DNA of 64,000 nt from NCBI RefSeq assembly GCF_037963835.1, contig NZ_CP150145.1:7006001-7070000 (forward strand), in the 5' to 3' direction. The notes under the pieces were generated by a model that was not told the DNA's origin, made no database searches, and saw only the letters and a list, made by a program, of their open reading frames with translations. The position numbers and the translations under genes were made by a program. This document shows, in pieces, positions 9,366 to 17,351 of the stretch. This DNA comes from Paenibacillus sp. FSL H8-0332. GTDB lineage: Bacteria > Bacillota > Bacilli > Paenibacillales > Paenibacillaceae. The first letter of the stretch is position 1. Every line of letters starts with the position of its first letter.

Positions 9366-10220
9366 ATGGAAAGTGGAGATTTGAGGATTTTTCAGGCTGT
9401 TGCCCGTGAGGGTTCGATTACGAAGGCTGCGCAAGCCTTGAACTATGTTCAGTCCAATGTGACCAGCCGGATTCAGTTCCTGGAGGCCGAGCTGAAGGTC
9501 CCGCTGTTTCACCGGTCCAATCGTGGGATGACATTAACGCCTGCGGGTGAGAACCTGCTGGAATACGCGAATGCCATACTGCTGCTAATGGACGAGGCTG
9601 TACAATCAACACAATACTCGGAGCACCCGGCCGGCCCGCTGCGGATCGGCTCTATTGAGACGACTGCGGTCATTCATCTGACTACGATGATCGCCGGCTA
9701 CCATTCCCGCTACCCCGATGTCCATCTGTCGCTCATCACAGGCGAAACGCATGACCTTCTGCACAAGGTGCTTGATCATAAGCTGGATGGTGCCTTCGTC
9801 TATGGACCTATAGACCAGCCGGATATAGGGCATGTTGCGGCTTACGAAGAGGAATTGGTGCTTATCGCTGAACCCGGGACAAGTGAGCTGCATGAGTTGC
9901 TGCACAGGCCCATGCTGTTCTTCGACGTTGGCTGCACACACCGGGTCAAAGCGGAGCGCTTCCTGCGCGAGAGCGGGATGCACTCCTATCAGATCCGGGA
10001 ATTCGGCACGCTGGAAATGATTCTAAACGGAGTATCTGCCGGGCTCGGCGTATCGCTGCTGCCTAAGTCCTCAATCCGCAAAGCAGAAGAGGCCGGACGA
10101 ATCACCTCCCACCGCCTGCCCGAAGAATACCGGAAGCTACAGGTATGGTTGATATACCGCCGCAACACCGTGCTCTCCAGTGCAATGTCCAGGTTTGTGG
10201 AGATGGCCGGGCAGGGATAG
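9366..10220 (+). CDS. LysR-family transcriptional regulator
   Basis: A 284-residue LysR regulator. The N-terminal helix-turn-helix is clear (LRIFQAVAREGSITKAAQALNYVQSNVTSRIQFLE) and is followed by the linker helix and an effector-binding periplasmic-type fold with GLGVSLLPKSS near the end. AAGGTGA precedes the ATG. It is divergent from the immunity-like gene, with about 135 bases between them, but no metabolic partner is evident, so its target may be elsewhere. LysR proteins of this CysL/GltC-like type usually control a neighbouring efflux or oxidoreductase gene. Confidence 0.88.
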   Translation: MESGDLRIFQAVAREGSITKAAQALNYVQSNVTSRIQFLEAELKVPLFHRSNRGMTLTPAGENLLEYANAILLLMDEAVQSTQYSEHPAGPLRIGSIETTAVIHLTTMIAGYHSRYPDVHLSLITGETHDLLHKVLDHKLDGAFVYGPIDQPDIGHVAAYEEELVLIAEPGTSELHELLHRPMLFFDVGCTHRVKAERFLRESGMHSYQIREFGTLEMILNGVSAGLGVSLLPKSSIRKAEEAGRITSHRLPEEYRKLQVWLIYRRNTVLSSAMSRFVEMAGQG

Positions 10221-10293
10221 ATAACCGTGACTGAAACCATTGAATTCGGTTTTTCACATACATTTGGTCCACGTACTCCCCATCGGTGCATAT

Positions 10294-10334
10294 AAAAAAG
10301 ATCAGAACCTATTCCCCCAGGTTCTGATCTTTTC
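10294..10334. terminator. Intrinsic terminator, probably bidirectional
   Basis: The arms AAAAGATCAGAACCT and AGGTTCTGATCTTTT form a 15-base-pair stem with A and T runs on either side. It lies between the convergent LysR gene and the SMI1/KNR4 gene and can end both. Confidence 0.85.
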
Positions 10335-10346
10335 GCATCTTACACT

Positions 10347-10847
10347 CTATCTATTCGAATTCGACATCATCCAGGCCAGGAATTCCTCAAACGAATCGGC
10401 TACCTTCTCAACCTCTTCAAATTCAGGCTCACATCCATAAACAATAGCCCCGCTATCCGTTGCAATGGCATAGAAGGAATATCCATCCTCCACAGACATT
10501 ACGATCGGCAAGTGATGATCCCACCAGGCCGTGATCTCGGACTGCCAAGCTGAATCACCCGCTGCGGCCTCCACACTAAGCATTTCAAATTCATTCCACC
10601 GGAAGGCGCTCTCCGCGCTATGATTGAACTCAGCCTCACAAATAAACCAGGTTTGCTCATCCGGTGCAACGCAGGTTTCAACTACACTTAGAAACTCTGA
10701 GTACTCTTTGGGCAGTCCTTTATATCTGGAAGTAATGCCGCTATTCAAATGCAGCTGAGCACCGGATTTCTTCCTTATCTCCCAGCCGTTTGCCTCCGCC
10801 CAAGTGATAAAATCCCCAATATGAGTTTTTCCTTTTCCATTATCCAT
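10347..10847 (-). CDS. SMI1/KNR4 (SUKH) family immunity-like protein
   Basis: A protein of about 166 residues. The pattern LPKEYSEFLSVVETC, then WFICEAEFN and a late AIATDSGAIVYGCEPEFEEVEKVADSFEEFL is characteristic of the SUKH fold. SUKH proteins neutralise secreted or contact-delivered nuclease toxins. No toxin gene lies alongside, so it is an orphan here. A GTG at 10862 is an alternative start; neither start has a convincing ribosome site. Confidence 0.75.
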   Translation of the reverse strand: MDNGKGKTHIGDFITWAEANGWEIRKKSGAQLHLNSGITSRYKGLPKEYSEFLSVVETCVAPDEQTWFICEAEFNHSAESAFRWNEFEMLSVEAAAGDSAWQSEITAWWDHHLPIVMSVEDGYSFYAIATDSGAIVYGCEPEFEEVEKVADSFEEFLAWMMSNSNR

Positions 10848-10936
10848 TGCCAATTGATACACCTGCCCATCCGCTTAAGAAATGGAAACTCCTACACTAA
10901 TATACCATTTCCGCAGGTTAGCTTACATACAGCAGA

Positions 10937-12142
10937 TCATTCCGTTACCTTAAGTTGCCACGTCGCATCCCTTCCCTTCCACTTCTTACCGTTAGACACA
11001 TAGTATTCTCTTTCCACCGAACCGTCTTTTTTAGTAAGGCTGATTGCAAATATCTGCCCTTCTTCTATCAGCGTTGGGTATTGATCGTACGGAAGAACAC
11101 CATTCGCTAGCGGCAGCTTGCTGACATCTTCGTAAGCCCCCTCCAGTCGCCAAAACTCCCGGGAGGCGTAATCCTTGAATCCGCTTATATCCTGCTTCCC
11201 ATAATACGAGGCCGCATACTTCTTGCCCTGCAAAGTGATGTGATCCACTCGGGTAGGCTTAATATCCTTCACTATCCAGCTCAGATCCTCCGTATACAGG
11301 TTGCCCCCATAGTACTTATGTAATTGATTGGCCATGCAAGGAACAGATTGTGTGACATAGTCCAACTGATCCACTCCAGTATGTGCTGAGCCGTAAATGC
11401 CCATAATGCTCTCGTTGCCCAGCTTTTCAAATTCACGGATGAAATTCTCCGTCATCTTATTCTCCCGGTATACATCGTCATAACTCCTGTAGTATCTCAG
11501 CCCCTGCTGAATTGCCTCGGTCGTTAAGGTGTGCATCTCCGATCCGGTGAGATTGTTGTCCGCAAGATAAGATAAGAACCGCTTACCGGTTTTATCCCCT
11601 TGATGCCCAATATCTGTTCCGTGAAAAATAGTATCCGGACATCCGCTTTTTATTTTTCGAAAAAAAGTCTTCGTATAGGGAACGTGACCCTGAGTCCCTT
11701 CCCCATCCTGATAGAGCTCCTCCAGAATGTCGTCATTGTCCGACTGCATCCATAGGTTCAAGTATTCGGCAGCGTAATAGGACTGTTCCACGAACAGGTG
11801 TCTCATTCCCTTGTTGTGGTAATAATCAGACCAAGCTTCATATTCCTTGTCCATAACCTTGGCAACCCCATGGGCTTCGCCATACAGATAAATCTGGCCG
11901 GTCGCTTTTGTCGATAACGGGGTTGCAGCAGGCGTTGCCTGGGCCAATTGGGCAGGAGGTGCCGATGGACTGGCTGGTTGTGCAGACGGTCTTGCTATTT
12001 CACCACCAGAAGAGTTGCTGCTACAAGCTGTCAGGCTGCTGATCAGAAGGATAGCGATTAGGGCAAGCAGCAGAGGGCTAGCAGACCTTATTCGCGCCTG
12101 AGCCGCTACGCCGCTGTATGTATTGGAACTTTTTACATCCAT
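10937..12142 (-). CDS. Lipoprotein of the EreA/ChaN-like superfamily
   Basis: A protein of about 401 residues with a lipoprotein signal (hydrophobic run ending LTAC, lipobox Cys at about 40 in this start) and a Ser/Ala/Pro-rich linker. The mature part starts with IYLYGEAHGVAK and MRHLFVEQSYYAAEYLNLWM, then MGIYGSAHTGVDQ. A GExHG motif followed by FVE and a distant GxxH is the signature of the erythromycin esterase/ChaN/TIKI-like metal-dependent superfamily. The enzymatic reaction cannot be deduced. The start at 12142 follows AAAGGGTGA. It sits alone between SMI1 and AraC genes. Confidence 0.6.
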   Translation of the reverse strand: MDVKSSNTYSGVAAQARIRSASPLLLALIAILLISSLTACSSNSSGGEIARPSAQPASPSAPPAQLAQATPAATPLSTKATGQIYLYGEAHGVAKVMDKEYEAWSDYYHNKGMRHLFVEQSYYAAEYLNLWMQSDNDDILEELYQDGEGTQGHVPYTKTFFRKIKSGCPDTIFHGTDIGHQGDKTGKRFLSYLADNNLTGSEMHTLTTEAIQQGLRYYRSYDDVYRENKMTENFIREFEKLGNESIMGIYGSAHTGVDQLDYVTQSVPCMANQLHKYYGGNLYTEDLSWIVKDIKPTRVDHITLQGKKYAASYYGKQDISGFKDYASREFWRLEGAYEDVSKLPLANGVLPYDQYPTLIEEGQIFAISLTKKDGSVEREYYVSNGKKWKGRDATWQLKVTE

Positions 12143-12254
12143 AAGAAATATCACCCTTTCATCATTAACTCCTACAAGTTAATCACAAATTATGGATGTC
12201 CTCAGTGCTGTATGTCATGCGTAGAGTTACATTATTCTTCTATTGAAATCAGTA

Positions 12255-12286
12255 AAGCACCTGCCCTATGAGAGCAGCAGGCGCTT
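12255..12286. terminator. Weak terminator hairpin downstream of AraC gene
   Basis: The arms AAGCACCTGC and GCAGGCGCTT pair with one mismatch. The hairpin lies just after the stop of the leftward AraC gene and is followed by only a short T-rich stretch, so termination strength is uncertain. Confidence 0.45.
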
Positions 12287-12294
12287 GGCAGCAA

Positions 12295-13263
12295 TTATGA
12301 CTTCCGTACAGGCCGGACATACTTGAAGTACCGCTCCGGGTTGAAATAGAAGTAGATGATCCGGCCGGGGCTGGGATCGAAGCAGTAGCCAGTACCTGTA
12401 TAATCAAAATTGGCCATCGCCTGCTCCATCCGTTCCTCGACACTGCGGTTCTCCTGCTCATAATCGAATGGCCCGTGCTCGAATACGATATACTCGGCCT
12501 CGGGGACATCCGCCATCAGCATCTGCGCGGGGACTTCTCCTTCATACTCATAAGGGAGACGCACCCCATAACACTCTGTACGCGGAAATCCCCAATCGCA
12601 GAGCCTGCCGTCCGGGTCATTCATATAGGCCATAATCTGGCCGTTACCGCTGTTCGTATCGCTTCCGCCGTCATCATCCAGCTTCCCCTTGATACTATCC
12701 AGCAAGCCGCTGATGGTCTCGCAGTCCTGCCCTGGAATCAGGCTCTGCTTCTGCCAGAAATCCCAGTACCCGTTGCTCTCGTAGTTCTTAATGTGCAGGA
12801 ATTTGTGCGCCGGAATAGTTACGAAATAAATCTTAACCTCTTCTGTAGATTTGATCATGCCAACCTCTCCTAGTCCGAAAAAGTAGCGGTCAAACGGGTT
12901 GATTTTGGTACGAAGGACGACAGGATACGGGTGTCTCCGGTACTCGCTTGGGGCCACACCATAGGTCACCTTGAATGCGCGCGTAAAGGCTTCATGAGAG
13001 GAGAATCCATAGTCGAGCGCAATATCCAGAATGCTTTTCCCGCTATCCCTTACCTCCTTCAGTGCAAAAGCCAGCTTCCGGTGGCGAAGGTAATCCCTAA
13101 GCTGCATCCCGGATATCTCTTTGAATTTCCTCGTCGTATGAAACTCCGAATATCCCAGCTTGTCAGCAAGAGATTGCAGCGTTATGGCCTCACTGTTATG
13201 CTGCTTAATACTTTGGTCCATATCATCGACAATGGTCTGGATCTGCCTGTGCCACTCATACAC
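12295..13263 (-). CDS. AraC-family regulator with GyrI-like effector-binding domain
   Basis: A protein of about 322 residues. The two AraC helix-turn-helix motifs are N-terminal (LQSLADKLGYSEFHTTRKF and KSILDIALDYGFSSHEAFTRAF). The C-terminal part (VKIYFVTIPAHKFLHIKNYESNG to YFYFNPERYFKYVRPVRKS) is a GyrI-like/BmrR-type small-molecule-binding domain. The GTG at 13263 is chosen because GAGGGGGTGA lies 7 bases upstream and the resulting N-terminus (YEWHRQIQTIVDDMDQSI) matches this subfamily. The longer ORF upstream runs into a separate coding-like tract. Target genes are not evident. Confidence 0.85.
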   Translation of the reverse strand: MYEWHRQIQTIVDDMDQSIKQHNSEAITLQSLADKLGYSEFHTTRKFKEISGMQLRDYLRHRKLAFALKEVRDSGKSILDIALDYGFSSHEAFTRAFKVTYGVAPSEYRRHPYPVVLRTKINPFDRYFFGLGEVGMIKSTEEVKIYFVTIPAHKFLHIKNYESNGYWDFWQKQSLIPGQDCETISGLLDSIKGKLDDDGGSDTNSGNGQIMAYMNDPDGRLCDWGFPRTECYGVRLPYEYEGEVPAQMLMADVPEAEYIVFEHGPFDYEQENRSVEERMEQAMANFDYTGTGYCFDPSPGRIIYFYFNPERYFKYVRPVRKS

Positions 13264-13302
13264 CGTCCGCTCACCCCCTCGTTCCAACCGCTCTATGTTC
13301 AT

Positions 13303-13456
13303 TCTAGAATACTGGAAAAGGCATTTCTTGATTCTACTTGCGGCGCCCGCATCGGTGCAGGCAATGAAGCCCTCATTCCCCATCTGCCCAAGCAATACAA
13401 TTGATCCCCGGCAGCTCACGCTCCTCCGTCCAATGCTTCTGGATGAAGTAACTCAT
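13303..13456 (-). other. Possible short or disrupted ORF before the AraC gene
   Basis: An ATG at 13456 with AAAGGATAG upstream opens a 27-codon frame (beginning MSYFIQKHW and containing INCIAWADGE) that stops at about 13373. The adjacent frame then continues with coding-like sequence (NEGFIACTDAGAASRIKKC) into the region before the AraC start. Together they look like one small protein interrupted by a one-base shift, but the family is not recognised. Confidence 0.3.
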
Positions 13457-13575
13457 GGCTCTATCCTTTCATTGGGTTGATTTTCTTGTCTAATATACTA
13501 TTTCTGTAAGCTGCCGCGTTTTCCCTTCAAAAGTTAAAGCCCCCCTTGGCAGGATGGCCTTAGCACATGTCTAGA

Positions 13576-14535
13576 TTAACCCTTCGCCTGGATGGCTACG
13601 GGGTAATAAAGATCGAGCTGGAACGCTTCGTTAACAAACATATCCCCGTTGAACAGGAAGTGCTCCTCCAGCCACTGACCCGGGCCCGGCTGATATTTAC
13701 TGCTCTGCACCCATTCATTTAAGCGATTCCAGGCTTCGGGGATATCGAGACCGTATAAGCTGGAGACGGCATAGAGACCGCCACTCACCTGCTTGATCCG
13801 TACCTCGCCCGAGGGTTCGGTGTCCTCAGAGACCGTAGCCCACATCTCATAACCATGCTCATTCTGCGCGCCAGGCTGATTGAACCCGAAATAGCGGGTG
13901 GCCGTAACCTGGTCAAACCCCTTTTCCTTCACCCATGCATACAGCACATTCCACGCCTCATCCTCCGGCTGATTCCCTGCAGTAGTCTGATAGTACGCCA
14001 CCTTCATCGGCTTCAATTCAATAAACCGGACCTGATGATCCCCCAGCTTCACTAATTGATGTTCCATTCTTCCTGATTCCTCCGTCTCTATATTTAATTC
14101 TCCTTCACGGAACATGGCAGCAACGTCCAGATTAAGCTTCTTCGACTGCTCCAATAACAGACCGATGGCATTGCCCTTGGCAACCCCCTGTGCCTGCAAT
14201 AATTCCACATACCGTTCGAGCAACTCCCTCAATACCAGCATGTTGCTGATCTCCCGCTGAACCTCTCCCAGTTTATTGCAGAATACACCGACCGCCGTTG
14301 ACAGTTCAGATGCTAACAGTACCGCTGTAATGTCCTTTACGGAGAAGCTTAACTGCTTCAGCAGCAGAATCAGTTCAAGCCTTCTGAGCATCTCCTGGCT
14401 GTACAGCCGTTTGGCGCTGCTGGGCTCCCTGATACTCGCGATCAGGCCTATCTCCTCGTAGTATCTAAGCGTTCGGCTGGAGATGCCGTACCGGCTCGAC
14501 ACCTCTCCGATTTTACTCAACTGAGTGGTAATCAT
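13576..14535 (-). CDS. MerR-family regulator with GyrI-like effector domain
   Basis: A 319-residue BmrR-like regulator. The N-terminal winged helix is typical (KIGEVSSRYGISSRTLRYYEEIGLI), followed by the dimerisation coiled coil. The C-terminal half (about 160-315) is a GyrI-like ligand domain (HQVRFIELKPMKVAYYQTTAGN, YEMWATVSEDTEPSGEVRIK). GGAAAGGAG precedes the ATG. No exporter gene is next to it. MerR proteins of this type usually activate a multidrug exporter or their own gene when a lipophilic ligand binds. Confidence 0.87.
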   Translation of the reverse strand: MITTQLSKIGEVSSRYGISSRTLRYYEEIGLIASIREPSSAKRLYSQEMLRRLELILLLKQLSFSVKDITAVLLASELSTAVGVFCNKLGEVQREISNMLVLRELLERYVELLQAQGVAKGNAIGLLLEQSKKLNLDVAAMFREGELNIETEESGRMEHQLVKLGDHQVRFIELKPMKVAYYQTTAGNQPEDEAWNVLYAWVKEKGFDQVTATRYFGFNQPGAQNEHGYEMWATVSEDTEPSGEVRIKQVSGGLYAVSSLYGLDIPEAWNRLNEWVQSSKYQPGPGQWLEEHFLFNGDMFVNEAFQLDLYYPVAIQAKG

Positions 14536-14698
14536 GAATTCTCCTTTCCTGTGGCTATGAAGTACTTCATGGCTCTATCCTACAAGTTTACGTGCACGTC
14601 AAGTCAATACCTATATTGTAAGGAATTTCTATAAAAGAAACCTGAACGATTGGTTTCCCGTAGTAAATATGAATTAACCGACATGGGAAGTGATTTAT

Positions 14699-15238
14699 TT
14701 GACTGGATTTATGGGTGTTGTAATCCTAGCCGTAGGATTGGTTATCGCCATTTGGCCTCAGGTGGCCTGGTATTTACGGCTGGGCTGGAGGTTCAAAAAT
14801 TCGGAGCCCAGCGGGCTGGCCTTAGGGGCGGAACGGGTAACCGGTGTGATCCTGGTGATCGCCGGGTTCATCCTGATTGTATCCAGTTGCTCCTCAGGAA
14901 ACACTGAGCGCCGCTGGTCAGAGCAGTTCAAAGGGAAGCTGGACTCGGGGCAGGTTCAGGAAATCAGCATCGGCATGATTAACCCCACCGTATTAAACGA
15001 AGAAGAAACAAATAGAATGATCCAAATGATACAGGATGCTGAGCTTAGACCTTTTGATGCAGGGAATTCGTTCGGAGCGAGCAACACCGGGACCATTACC
15101 TTTAAGGACCAGACCCGTGTAGATATGGTGATTCTGGGCCCGTCCGGGGGGATCGAACTGCATCCCGATGATGCACAGAGCGAATATGAGATCATGAGCG
15201 GATCACTGAAATCGTGGCTGAAGAGTTACGGGAACTAG
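14699..15238 (+). CDS. Small membrane protein, DUF6199-like
   Basis: A protein of about 179 residues with two N-terminal membrane segments (MGVVILAVGLVIAIWPQVAWYL and VILVIAGFILIVSSC) around a GWRFKNSEPS loop, a pattern recalled from DUF6199 proteins. A soluble C-terminal domain of about 110 residues follows. The TTG at 14699 is preferred because GGAAG lies 7 bases upstream; GTG at 14690 and ATG at 14711 are alternatives. Function unknown. It is a single gene with its own terminator. Confidence 0.6.
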   Translation: MTGFMGVVILAVGLVIAIWPQVAWYLRLGWRFKNSEPSGLALGAERVTGVILVIAGFILIVSSCSSGNTERRWSEQFKGKLDSGQVQEISIGMINPTVLNEEETNRMIQMIQDAELRPFDAGNSFGASNTGTITFKDQTRVDMVILGPSGGIELHPDDAQSEYEIMSGSLKSWLKSYGN

Positions 15239-15254
15239 ACATGGCTTTATGCAC

Positions 15255-15294
15255 AAAAAAGCTGGAGGCTACCCGTCGGGACCTTCAGCTTTTC
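15255..15294 (+). terminator. Intrinsic terminator
   Basis: The stem AAAAGCTGGAGG / CCTTCAGCTTTT has one mismatch and an A-run before and T-run after it. It lies between the rightward membrane-protein gene and the convergent VOC gene and can serve both. Confidence 0.75.
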
Positions 15295-15300
15295 CTTTCG

Positions 15301-15702
15301 TTACCTGCCCTCAAACCGTTTAACCGCATCCTCCGTCACGGGCTGAAAGAGGTTCACCAAATTGCCGTCGGGATCACGGAACAACATCGAACGGTTCCCC
15401 CACGGCATCGTCGTTGGCTCCTGTACCCAATCCTCAACAGTTGGCTTCAAGCGTGCATACTCCGCTTCAACATCGTCAACGCGGAACTCCATAATGACCG
15501 TGCGGTTACTGGCTGCCACAACAGTATCTGTGCCGAATAGCTGTGCTGTCTTGGAGTGGCCGATGGCAAGTGTACATGAAGGCATTACGAATTCGGCAAA
15601 TACAGGAGCGGGCCGTTCCGCCATCACCCCCGTCACTTGTTCATAGAACTGCACCAGACGATCGATGTCGTCAGTAATGATACGTATCGAAGCGAAATTC
15701 AT
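15301..15702 (-). CDS. VOC-family (glyoxalase/bleomycin-resistance-like) protein
   Basis: A 133-residue single VOC module: FASIRIITDDIDRLVQFYEQVTGV, a central FRVDDVEAEYARL and the ending MLFRDPDGNLVNLFQP. The fold holds a metal in glyoxalases, dioxygenases and antibiotic-binding proteins; which one applies here is unknown. The ATG at 15702 is preferred since AAAGGATGA lies at the right distance; the ATG at 15711 sits directly on the site. Confidence 0.85.
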   Translation of the reverse strand: MNFASIRIITDDIDRLVQFYEQVTGVMAERPAPVFAEFVMPSCTLAIGHSKTAQLFGTDTVVAASNRTVIMEFRVDDVEAEYARLKPTVEDWVQEPTTMPWGNRSMLFRDPDGNLVNLFQPVTEDAVKRFEGR

Positions 15703-15742
15703 AAGATTCATCCTTTCTTGAATGTTTACATGTCCAATGATA

Positions 15743-15782
15743 AAAAAACGCTACTGACAACGTTATGTCAGTAGCGTTTTTA
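15743..15782. repeat. Palindromic hairpin repeat, copy 1 (also terminator-like)
   Basis: Arms AAAAACGCTACTGACA and TGTCAGTAGCGTTTTT with a 6-base loop. The same arm sequence recurs at 42109-42142 and 45581-45616. Here it lies about 85 bases after the stop of the leftward YogA-like gene and ends in a long T run on that strand, so it can work as its terminator. Confidence 0.85.
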
Positions 15783-15867
15783 TTGTAGACGAAAAACCGA
15801 TCACATCGGGCTGGCGCAAGGCTATCGGGCCGAATCAGTAGCGTCTCTATGTCCTGTCCCTGTACCC

Positions 15868-16863
15868 TCAGCCTATTCTCAGGGCAATGTTCCCCAGCTG
15901 CTCCGCGCGCTCCATCCGCTGAAGGGCAAGCGGAGTATCCGCTAAGGAATACACGCTATCCATGATAGGGTGTATCTGATGCTGCTCCATGAACTGAAGC
16001 ATAGCGGTGAATTCTTCATGGCTGCCCATAGACGTTCCAAGCAACTGAAGCTGCGGGAAGAATATCGCTCTTGCCGGAATGGTGAGATCATCACCTGAGC
16101 TTGCGCCGAACATGACGATTCTCCCGTTAGGCTTGATGACCTCGAAGTATTGCTCGAATGTCGCCGGCCCTACACTATCAAGGATCAGGTCTACAGGCCG
16201 ATGCTGAAGCTCCTCCCGCCAACGGCTGTTGCTGTCTATAACCCGTGTAACCGGTAATTGTAGAGCTTGCGCACGCTTCGCTTCACTTCTGGATGTAACC
16301 GTAACCCGCGCCCCAGCCGCCGCAGCCATTAGAGCAGCAAAGGTAGCCACCCCGCCGCCAATGCCAGGAATCAGCACATGATCGCCCTGCTTCAGGTCCC
16401 CTCTGGTAAATAACGCCCGGTACGCAGTGAGTGCCGCTAAGGGTAACACACCCGCCTCTTCCCAGGACAGATACGCTGGCTTAGGTACTACATTCTGCTC
16501 TGGCACAATGACATATTCCGCAAAAGTCCCGTCTGCAGGGTATCCCAATATGTCAGGCACCACAGGCACCTCATCCGCCCGATCCCAGCCCAGACATGGA
16601 TTAATGATGACCTCCATCCCCTGAGCCAGGCCGCTTACCCCTTCACCCGTCTCTTCAATAACGCCCGCCCCGTCTGAACCAAGCACGCAAGGATGAACCG
16701 GGCCGGGCGCGCCTTCTGTAGCAGAAGCAGCAGCGATGATGAATAAATCCCGGTGATTCAGTCCGGCTGTCTTTAACCTTACCTTGACCTGCCCTTGTTC
16801 AGGACGCTTGTCCGGGTGATTCGTATATTGCAGACCCTGCGGTCCAAGTGTAATTGCCTTCAT
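15868..16863 (-). CDS. Zinc-less medium-chain dehydrogenase, YogA-like
   Basis: A 331-residue MDR-superfamily oxidoreductase. The GroES-like N-terminus (PCVLGSDGAGVIEETGEGV) and the Rossmann region (GDHVLIPGIGGGVATFAALMAAAAGARVTVTSRSEAK) are intact. The catalytic-zinc and structural-zinc cysteine clusters of true alcohol dehydrogenases are absent, which places it with YogA/quinone-oxidoreductase-type reductases using NADPH. The start at 16863 has AGGAGG 8 bases upstream; the ATG 6 bases earlier is too close. Monocistronic, with a palindrome (16953-16969) upstream. Confidence 0.85.
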   Translation of the reverse strand: MKAITLGPQGLQYTNHPDKRPEQGQVKVRLKTAGLNHRDLFIIAAASATEGAPGPVHPCVLGSDGAGVIEETGEGVSGLAQGMEVIINPCLGWDRADEVPVVPDILGYPADGTFAEYVIVPEQNVVPKPAYLSWEEAGVLPLAALTAYRALFTRGDLKQGDHVLIPGIGGGVATFAALMAAAAGARVTVTSRSEAKRAQALQLPVTRVIDSNSRWREELQHRPVDLILDSVGPATFEQYFEVIKPNGRIVMFGASSGDDLTIPARAIFFPQLQLLGTSMGSHEEFTAMLQFMEQHQIHPIMDSVYSLADTPLALQRMERAEQLGNIALRIG

Positions 16864-16952
16864 CTTCATATCCTCCTGTTACGCTGTAGTGGCTTCATAC
16901 AAAGTGTAGGCTGTTACAGCGGTCAGGTAAAATGATTAGAAGAGAAGGTGAG

Positions 16953-16969
16953 TATCATTAATAATGATA
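16953..16969. promoter_or_regulatory. 17-bp perfect palindrome upstream of YogA-like gene
   Basis: TATCATTA-A-TAATGATA is a perfect 8-1-8 inverted repeat about 90 bases upstream of the YogA-like start. The size and AT content fit a dimeric repressor site. It has some Fur/PerR-box flavour, but the match is not exact. Confidence 0.4.
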
Positions 16970-16997
16970 GTGCTACTGCGGGGTCAAGGGACGGGCC

Positions 16998-17267
16998 TTA
17001 ACTCCCCTGCAACAGCCGGAAACGCCCAATAGCAATGATGATCGCCAGCACTATAAAGAGGATGTTGATCCACACATTCGATTCGCCCCGCAGTAGATGG
17101 AAGACTAGACCGGAACCTGCGGCAGCAGCCAGACCCATAGCGGCGAGCGGAGTGAGCTGCGGCTGGATTCGGAGCGCCATCGGTAAAATCAACCCTAAGA
17201 CCCCCAGCAGCTCAGCGATGCCGATCCCCATGCGAATTGCAGCGGGCCATATACGGCCCAGAACCTG
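16998..17267 (-). pseudogene. 5'-truncated DoxX-family membrane protein
   Basis: The frame encodes the last ~90 residues of a DoxX-like protein: IRMGIGIAELLGVLGLILP, LTPLAAMGLAAAAGSGLVFHLLRGE and NILFIVLAIIIAIGRFR, i.e. the last three membrane helices. The first helix and about 45 residues of a normal ~125-residue member are missing. The frame is closed by TGA at 17270-17268, only 28 bases from the bglH terminator. An ATG at 17231 could give 77 residues but lacks a good ribosome site. It is probably a remnant left by a deletion. Confidence 0.65.
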
Positions 17268-17297
17268 TCAGTGAACCGGAAACTAACCAACAAGGCT

Positions 17298-17324
17298 AAA
17301 GGCACCCAAGCGGGTGCCTTTTCT
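17298..17324. terminator. Terminator of the bgl operon
   Basis: The stem AAAGGCACCC / GGGTGCCTTT with loop AAGC lies 28 bases past the bglH stop. It is flanked by A/T runs on both strands and is a classic Firmicutes hairpin. Confidence 0.8.
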
Positions 17325-17351
17325 TTTTCAAGCGATCTCATTTCCCTTAGA

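Noticed and set aside
12931..13404. 157-codon plus-strand ORF opposite the AraC gene
   Set aside because: Shadow of the AraC coding sequence; low-complexity translation without family features.
15743..15782. CRISPR-like repeat
   Set aside because: The three palindromes are kilobases apart with no spacer array and no cas genes.
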